Shown: positions 7,596 to 9,017 of the stretch, one piece after another
Layout of the letters: each line of letters opens with the position of its first letter
How positions within the stretch are numbered: position 1 is the first letter of the stretch
NCBI GenBank assembly: GCA_963722665.1
Contig: CAVRNW010000003.1
Location: forward strand, 1-9,017
Source of the DNA: Site-B1 sp963722665
Lineage (GTDB): Bacteria > Bacteroidota > Bacteroidia > Flavobacteriales > Flavobacteriaceae
Direction of reading: 5' to 3'
Length of the DNA: 9,017 bases
Position numbers and translations under genes: made by a program
The notes under the pieces: generated by a model
What the model was told of the DNA's origin: nothing
Databases searched by the model: none
The model's input: only the letters and a program-made list of their open reading frames with translations

Positions 7596-8582
7596 ATGAA
7601 ATACAGAAAATTAGGGAAGACAGGGTTAAATGTGTCTGAAATAAGCCTAGGGACTTGGCAAGTAGGAGGAAAATGGGGAAGTCCATTCAACTTCAAAAAG
7701 GCTGAAGATATAATAAACAAAGCTATAGATAATGGCATAAATTTTATTGATACGGCAGATGTTTACAGCGAAGGATTAAGTGAAAAAGCCGTTGGTAAAG
7801 TAGTTAGCTCTTGTTCAGAAGAGGTATATATTGCTACAAAATGTGGACGTAAATTAAACCCACACAACAATGAATCATATACTGTTTCTGCACTTAGAAA
7901 ATTTGTTGAGGATAGTTTATCGAACTTAGATGTGGACAGAATTGATTTAATTCAATTGCATTGTCCTCCTCCAGAAGTTTATTATCGCCCGGAGATTTTT
8001 GAACTTTTTGATAACTTAACCAAAGAGGGAAAAATTAGAAATTATGGTGTGAGTGTACAAAAAGTTGAAGAGGCTTTAAAGGCTATTGAATATGAAGGTG
8101 TAAGTACAATACAAATAATCTTTAATATGTTCAGACAGCGACCAAATGAATTATTTTTTAGTGAAGCAAAAAAGAAAAATGTTGGGATTATTGCTCGCGT
8201 GCCATTAGGAAGTGGATTATTAACGGGAAAATTTAATAAATCAACAACTTTTGGAAAAGAGGATCATCGTTTTTTTAATAGAAATGGAGAAGCATTTGAT
8301 AAAGGCGAAACGTTTTCTGGAATAAATTATGATTTAGGGCTACAAGCAGTTGAAGAACTGAAACTTATTTTTAATGGAAACGAGAATTTAGTACACAAAG
8401 CACTTCATTGGATTCTAACCTTTAATGAAGTAAGTTGTATAATTCCTGGAGCATCTAGTGTGGAGCAATTGATTTCAAATATTAATACTTACAATGCTCA
8501 ACCAATTACACAACTAGAAATGCAACAAGTTAAAGCTATTTATGAAAAGTATATTAAAAAAGAAGTACATCAATTATGGTAA
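7596..8582 (+). CDS. Aldo/keto reductase family oxidoreductase
   Basis: This family of TIM-barrel enzymes reduces aldehydes or ketones with NADPH. The 328-residue product opens with the usual MKYRKLGKTGLNVSEISLG strand and carries the full catalytic tetrad: Asp52 and Tyr57 (IDTADVYSEG), Lys82 (ATKCGRK) and His122 (IQLHCPP). The barrel segments GVS, ARVPLGSGLLTGKF and the cofactor-phosphate region IIPGASSVEQL near the C-terminus are also present. The physiological substrate cannot be read from sequence; similar genes are usually annotated only as oxidoreductases. It begins 19 bp after rsmI with no hairpin between, so it is probably in the same transcript, although a functional link to rRNA modification is not expected. 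Its stop codon is 8 bp from the end of the opposing gene, with no obvious terminator. Confidence 0.93.
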   Translation: MKYRKLGKTGLNVSEISLGTWQVGGKWGSPFNFKKAEDIINKAIDNGINFIDTADVYSEGLSEKAVGKVVSSCSEEVYIATKCGRKLNPHNNESYTVSALRKFVEDSLSNLDVDRIDLIQLHCPPPEVYYRPEIFELFDNLTKEGKIRNYGVSVQKVEEALKAIEYEGVSTIQIIFNMFRQRPNELFFSEAKKKNVGIIARVPLGSGLLTGKFNKSTTFGKEDHRFFNRNGEAFDKGETFSGINYDLGLQAVEELKLIFNGNENLVHKALHWILTFNEVSCIIPGASSVEQLISNINTYNAQPITQLEMQQVKAIYEKYIKKEVHQLW

Positions 8583-8590
8583 AAAATAGA

Positions 8591-9017
8591 TCATGAACCA
8601 TGTTTGCCTTTATTCCACCCATGCTTCCCTAAATATTGATTGCCACTTTCAACAGCGCCTTCTTCAATGGAAGTTCCCATGCTATCGTTCCATCTGTTTA
8701 AATAACCAAACAAAGAGATCACGCCCAGCATTTCTACAATTTCGCCTTCATTCCAATACTGGTATAAACGTTTTTTAATATCTTCATTTACAGCATTTGG
8801 AACTTGGCTAGCAGCTAAACTAAAATCCAAAGCAGCTCTTTCGGCTTCATTAAAAGCAGGATGGGTTCTATAGTCCCAAACATTGTCTAACTGCACCTGT
8901 TCTGCTCCATAACGCTCTGCAGCTCGAATAGCGTGCGCCTGACAGTATCTGCAACCAGCAGAATTACTGCTAACCCAGGCAATCATTCGTTTCAATGCAG
9001 AAGTAACCCTTCCTTCG
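8591..9017 (-). CDS. Carboxymuconolactone decarboxylase/AhpD-like family protein, partial
   Basis: The gene enters from the right edge, and only the C-terminal part is present (about 142 residues). The open frame continues past the first possible internal start (a TTG at 8995) to the window end with family-like residues (EGRVTSALKRM), so the true start is outside. The key motif is GCRYCQAH, the CxxC plus histidine of the AhpD-like helical fold, which acts in peroxide or hydroperoxide reduction, or in related thiol chemistry, in characterised members. The later segments AERAALDFS, NEGEIVEMLGVISLFGYLNRWND and the closing GWNKGKHGS follow the pattern of a common unnamed subfamily. It is not the true gamma-carboxymuconolactone decarboxylase of aromatic degradation as far as can be judged, and no aromatic pathway genes are nearby. 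It converges on the aldo/keto reductase with an 8-bp gap. Confidence 0.88.
   Translation of the reverse strand, partial: EGRVTSALKRMIAWVSSNSAGCRYCQAHAIRAAERYGAEQVQLDNVWDYRTHPAFNEAERAALDFSLAASQVPNAVNEDIKKRLYQYWNEGEIVEMLGVISLFGYLNRWNDSMGTSIEEGAVESGNQYLGKHGWNKGKHGS

Noticed and set aside
8576..8602. Weak hairpin ATGGT...ACCAT between the aldo/keto reductase and the opposing gene
   Set aside because: The stem is only 5 bp with a 17-base loop and no T run, so it is not a credible terminator.

Overview
This AT-rich window reads as the chromosome of a Bacteroidota member, most likely a marine-type flavobacterium. The support is the low GC content, the protein styles (a thymidine kinase and an Alr typical in sequence of flavobacteria, a short RsmI without the C-terminal extension, and a conserved Bacteroidota-type hypothetical protein), one good match to the Bacteroidota -7 promoter box (TAnnTTTG), and weak Shine-Dalgarno signals with A/T-rich leaders. 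The assignment is an inference from sequence recognition, not from a search.

Layout, left to right. Bases 1-236 hold the C-terminal end of a plus-strand protein with two canonical EF-hand loops. It converges on a minus-strand gene across a bidirectional hairpin terminator (241-269). Bases 294-2461 (minus) encode a prolyl oligopeptidase lipoprotein (peptidase family S9A) of about 721 residues that is broken by two single-base insertions, so that it occupies all three minus-strand frames in turn. Upstream of it, each after its own terminator or gap, lie minus-strand housekeeping genes: asd (aspartate-semialdehyde dehydrogenase), mscL (mechanosensitive channel), alr (alanine racemase) and tdk (thymidine kinase). 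The tdk and alr genes are 5 bp apart and clearly form an operon; mscL may be read through from them.

A divergent promoter region of about 100 bp (6066-6167) separates tdk from a plus-strand group: a conserved hypothetical protein, rsmI (overlapping it by one base as TAATG) and an aldo/keto reductase 19 bp downstream. The aldo/keto reductase ends only 8 bp from the end of a minus-strand AhpD/carboxymuconolactone-decarboxylase-like gene that runs off the right edge.

Functionally the window is core metabolism: asd supplies the precursor of diaminopimelate, lysine, threonine and methionine; alr supplies D-alanine for peptidoglycan; tdk salvages thymidine; rsmI modifies 16S rRNA. I see no mobile element, CRISPR array, phage gene, tRNA or defence system, and no convincing new biological system. 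The points most worth a second look are the doubly frameshifted oligopeptidase, the degenerate zinc site of the thymidine kinase, and the unknown gene translationally coupled to rsmI.
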